Source: Dipylidium caninum (Eukaryota > Platyhelminthes > Cestoda > Cyclophyllidea > Dipylidiidae). Taken from it: a stretch of 64,000 nucleotides of DNA. The position numbers and the translations under genes are program-made. Below the pieces are notes generated by a model, which was not told the DNA's origin, did no database searches, and saw only the letters and a program-made list of their open reading frames with translations. Numbering within the stretch: the stretch's first letter is position 1; every line of letters starts with the position of its first letter. Below, in pieces: positions 60,421 to 64,000 of this stretch. The stretch lies in contig QEYB01000100.1 in assembly GCA_017562135.1 (NCBI GenBank), forward strand, positions 1-64,000. Reading direction: 5' to 3'.

Positions 60421-63274
60421 ATTGGCAGATGCAGATGCAGGAGCGGAACCGTGGGTTGACCGACGAGGCAGAAGGCGAAAGCGAAAGCGGAGGCAAGGTG
60501 CCGGTGACGGTGAAGGCGTTTCAATGAACGAGTCGGCAGTTCAAATAACTGGTCAGACTACTGAGCTTGCCAAGTGGCGACCTCTTCACATAGGTTGGAT
60601 TCAATCTCTGTTTCTTAAATGTTCCCCAAGATGTTGATCCGTATGATTTCATCTCGTCTTATTCAGGATTGGTCTCGAACCCTCCACGCCCCTAGCACTG
60701 GTAGCTATTTCTTCTCTACGAAACGTTGATTTCAGATTTTGCACAACCGTGTGTAGGCCTCCAGTGCTTGTCTCACAACTGCTTTCTGCGCTCAAATGTC
60801 GTCTTCTTCTACAGACCGCCATTTTCACCGATCTGTAATCGAGAGTAGAGCAGAATTACTTCTCTTCTTTGACGATACAAATCACGATGCGCTCATATCT
60901 TCACCTAGAACCTCCTTCTAAATCACTTTGGCCTGGCTTTATTTTCGTTTTCGGACCCACAGAGAAATGATGTACAAAATTCTCTTATGCTCTCGCCAAA
61001 CTCCCGCCTCCATTTCCATTTCACGCACCCTGATTGAAACCAGCACATGCAATCAACCGTTCTCTTCACCACTGTCTAAGGGGTGAGTTTACTCGCCTTC
61101 AGCTACGCACCTACAAAGCCTATCTGGATGCCTGGCCTCACCTATTGGTTGTCCATTCGATTGTCAAGTGACAACGACAATACATAAATCAAAACAGCGA
61201 CAGAGAGCCATTGATTTCCCAAGCCGCCATCGGAGGAATGCTAAATAGAGGCGGAAAAAGCTATGAAATGTCGCCATCATCATGACAAGCTTGAGTTGAG
61301 GCTCCCTAGGAGATGGCTGTGTCAAGGACCGCTGCATTGCCTGTATTCGGAGGTTTAAATGGTCTCAATTGGTGAAGGCTGCTTTCAGGCTTAATGGGTG
61401 TCAGGCGGTTCAAGTTTCATTCGTGTTTGAAACACAGGGCGTTTAATACTGAACCGCTTTTTGATATTTGATTCAGTCGTCTAGCCTAATGTGGTGAGGA
61501 AGTTGATGGGGAGAGAACAGTAAACATAACCGTCGGATCATGGCATGTGCGGTTGTGCGGGTGTCGTTGCCTCCGACTGACTTTAACTCATCCGTGTTCA
61601 GTGGGGAATAAGGGAGTTAGCAAATTGCGCGTAACCGAGAGGAGTGGGTTTAGCTAAATGCGAGGGAATAGGGCGCAAAGAGTACCTTCTTACCGCAAAA
61701 GGCCCAAATTTTTGCCTACCGAGGCACTGACATGGGCAGCGAACGAGTTACATGGCTCTGCATCCACTTCCGTGAGAGAAGTCCCGAAGGGCAAGTGAAC
61801 GAAGTCTGTGTGCCATTTTTGTCCTCGAGAAGTACCTAATTCATCTGGTGAGTGCACCTACGCGCTTAAGGTGTCACAACAGTCTCGTGTATCCTCCTTG
61901 CGGAAATGGTGAGTGTGAAGGGCCTCCTTGGAGCTCGAAATTGCTAAATTCTCAACATCACTTGAAGAAATGTTTGGATTGCAATGTCAATGCTCCAAAA
62001 TGAAAGCACTCATGCAGCGTGCATTTCCGCACTTCGGCTCTGAGCGTTCCATTATGCTTAATGCCAGATCGTCCTCGCGGCCGAGAGGTCTTCGAAAGTG
62101 ATGAGCAAGAATTTTGCCTCGGTTGGGATATATTCTTACTGGCGACTCTGAGAGATTCTCCCAAACTACAAGGTTGGGCTATAAGGGGTCCTTCCCCGAG
62201 TGGTTACATCACAAAAACTTAATCAAATCATTGTTCTTGAATTTGATGTCTGAGCGGTGTTGGGAGAATGGATCGTCAGGCTGTGAGGATCCACCTGCCG
62301 ATCCACCTCGCTTTTCTCCTTAACACGAACCTGGGCATCACCTGCCATAATTTTTCGAGGCATTCCCACATTTCCGTGAACATTTTGCTCACCTGCCACT
62401 TTATTAAGGACAGTTAAAGCATGGAACGGGAAGTGACCACTTCACTTGGTCTGGATTCTTCCCACTGCCATACAAGCGAGAACTTCTTCTGGATATTGCT
62501 TGACAGACCCAAATGCGACTCGACGTCAGTTGATGGAGTCTTATTCACGCTTGACGTCTTCTCTAGACTAAAACCCTGCTCACAACTCGCTCAATGGGCG
62601 ATATTGCATGCATTTTTTCCAGATACTTCCTAATTTCTCTACCAACATGAGGCAGAGTTTATGCCGCATAAAAAAGACCCAGAAGGATATTGCGTCTAGA
62701 GACCCCGGGTAAAGAACAAGGTCTGACTGAGGGAGCACTTCGATGGAAAAAAAGTAATTCCATCAAAACTCTTCTCTGGGTTATCATTACGCTACACAAA
62801 GTACCCCAGCTGCCATGTATGCTGCGGCGAAAGTGACTCTTATACATTATGCCAGTCGGTAGAGCAAAGAGGCTTCGTGCGTGTGGAAACACGCCATTTC
62901 AAGTGAGTAGGCTGAAGAAACACTGTAAGATGAAGCCTCCAGTTATGAGATACTCCTGGCTCCGTGGAGGAGCGTTCACAGTCCGACGGTGCGGAGGACG
63001 GAGGAGCGGCCAACATGGAACAAAGTATCCTTCCTTATTACATGTGCACGTAAGGTGCCCATCTTCCCGGCATTTGCTTTTGTACTGATGTTGTATTATT
63101 TCATTTGCCTGCCAGATTAACTCACAGGCCATGTTGAGGCTACGAGCGCAGACTGTGTATTTTACAATGGTTATATCAGGAAGGTAGGGTTGGGGCTGTT
63201 AGGGTCATCTCGTTGTTGTTACTCCACCTTTAATGCAGTCATATGTGAGGGCGATGACGAAGGTTGGAATGGGA
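60421..63274. other. Single-copy region, no identified gene
   Basis: Short open frames only. A frame at 60422-60637 (+) contains a basic run (RRGRRRKRKRRQG) that resembles a nuclear localisation signal but has no ATG at its start. A cysteine-rich stretch lies on the minus strand near 62960-63084. No histone, transposase, reverse transcriptase, tRNA or rRNA sequence noticed. Confidence 0.5.
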
Positions 63275-63321
63275 TAGGTAGGTAGGTAGGAAGGTAGGTA
63301 GGTAGGTAGGTAGGTAGGTAG
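63275..63321 (+). repeat. (GTAG)n microsatellite
   Basis: GTAG repeats with one GAAG interruption; same motif as in the histone H4-H2B spacer but without other histone spacer sequence around it. Confidence 0.9.
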
Positions 63322-63460
63322 GGAAAGAGGGGGAGGGGAATGAATGCGGGGAGGGGGATAGGGGAAATGGGGGAGGGCGGATAGAGTTAGAGAGTGAGAG
63401 AGGTAATGTTATAAGAGTGTTGCAGGTAGAACTGGCTAGTTGAGCGGCAGGCGGACCAGC

Positions 63461-63497
63461 GGGCAGGCAGGCAGGCAGGCAGGCATGCAGGCAGGCG
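63461..63497 (+). repeat. (GGCA)n microsatellite
   Basis: GGCA repeats with one GCAT interruption. Confidence 0.9.
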
Positions 63498-64000
63498 GCA
63501 GCGTGGGCAAAGTCTTAGAAATTGTGAGAATTGGTATTGCCTCGACCGAAGCGAATGTCTCGTGAGGAAGAAGTGTTAAAATAGACTTGTGTCTGTTGAA
63601 CTGGATGTCTGGTTGAAATGGCGCAGATGGTGGCTGAAGTATTAGAAAGTCTGTTCTCGCTCCTGCCTACGTAAAGTTCAGATCGAAGCCTCGTAGCGAG
63701 GCATCCTCATCTCTTCTTCTTTCACCGCGGAAGAACAGGCAGCCGAAAGAGGAAAGTGGCTCGTTCACTCGTTACTTCGCCCTCCCTTTCATCCTACTAA
63801 GCTTCTAGGGCTTCCAGCCCTTCTGGTTGCAACCGGATGAGTTGACCTCAGTGCGTGTTGACAAGGAGAGAGGAGAGGAGAGAGAGGAGGCATTTGAGGC
63901 TGCAGTGAGCTGTTAAGAAGAGGCTGGTAGCAGCGTGAACAAAGATATATTTATTGCAGAGGCTTCCCAAAGTGTCACCTATCAGACAATTGTAATGGTG
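63498..64000. other. Single-copy end of window, no identified gene
   Basis: A purine-rich GAGAGG stretch near 63870-63890; nothing else supported. Confidence 0.5.

Noticed and set aside
60650..60700. tRNA-like B-box near GGTCTCGAACCCTCC
   Set aside because: No matching A-box or acceptor stem at the right distance on either strand.

Overview
This is a eukaryotic, animal-type window. The core histones match metazoan proteins, the histone genes are intronless and end in the animal 3' stem-loop, and other parts show GT-AG splice signals, TATA boxes and an AATAAA signal. The H2B N-terminus ([13 protein letters not shown]), moderate GC and a very small secreted protein gene suggest a flatworm, perhaps a tapeworm, but no feature seen here proves the taxon.

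Region 1 (1-27060) is a head-to-tail array of about 4.6 kb histone units, five whole and a sixth cut short. Each unit carries H2B, H2A and H4 in that order on the + strand, each gene followed by its own stem-loop. No H3 or H1 was found in any unit on either strand. The first ~2.7 kb of unit 1 carries scattered one-base indels in genes and spacers alike, which looks like uncorrected long-read sequence near a contig end rather than real gene decay. Unit length differences come mostly from microsatellites in the spacers. Two H2A copies (units 4 and 6) change a conserved DNA-contacting arginine to tryptophan.

Region 2 (27061-59445) is a nest of segmental duplications. Block A is present three times in direct orientation (27061-30320, 42522-45892, 55540-59445), and the first two copies are truncated. 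Block B (30321-40935) and its near-identical inverted copy B' (45891-55049) form a very large palindrome around a ~5 kb spacer. B has about 1.44 kb that B' lacks. Each arm carries one copy of an intronless 69-residue secreted protein gene with TATA box and polyadenylation signal, beside a diverged duplicate of its upstream region that has lost its coding part. A multi-exon gene for an acidic secreted protein can be followed from B' through a short unique stretch into the third A copy; the other copies are orphaned pieces of it.

Region 3 (59446-64000) is mostly single-copy sequence with simple repeats and no gene I can name. The histone genes supply replication-type H2A, H2B and H4; H3 and H1 must come from elsewhere in the genome. 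The duplicated region appears to multiply small secreted-protein genes next to the array.
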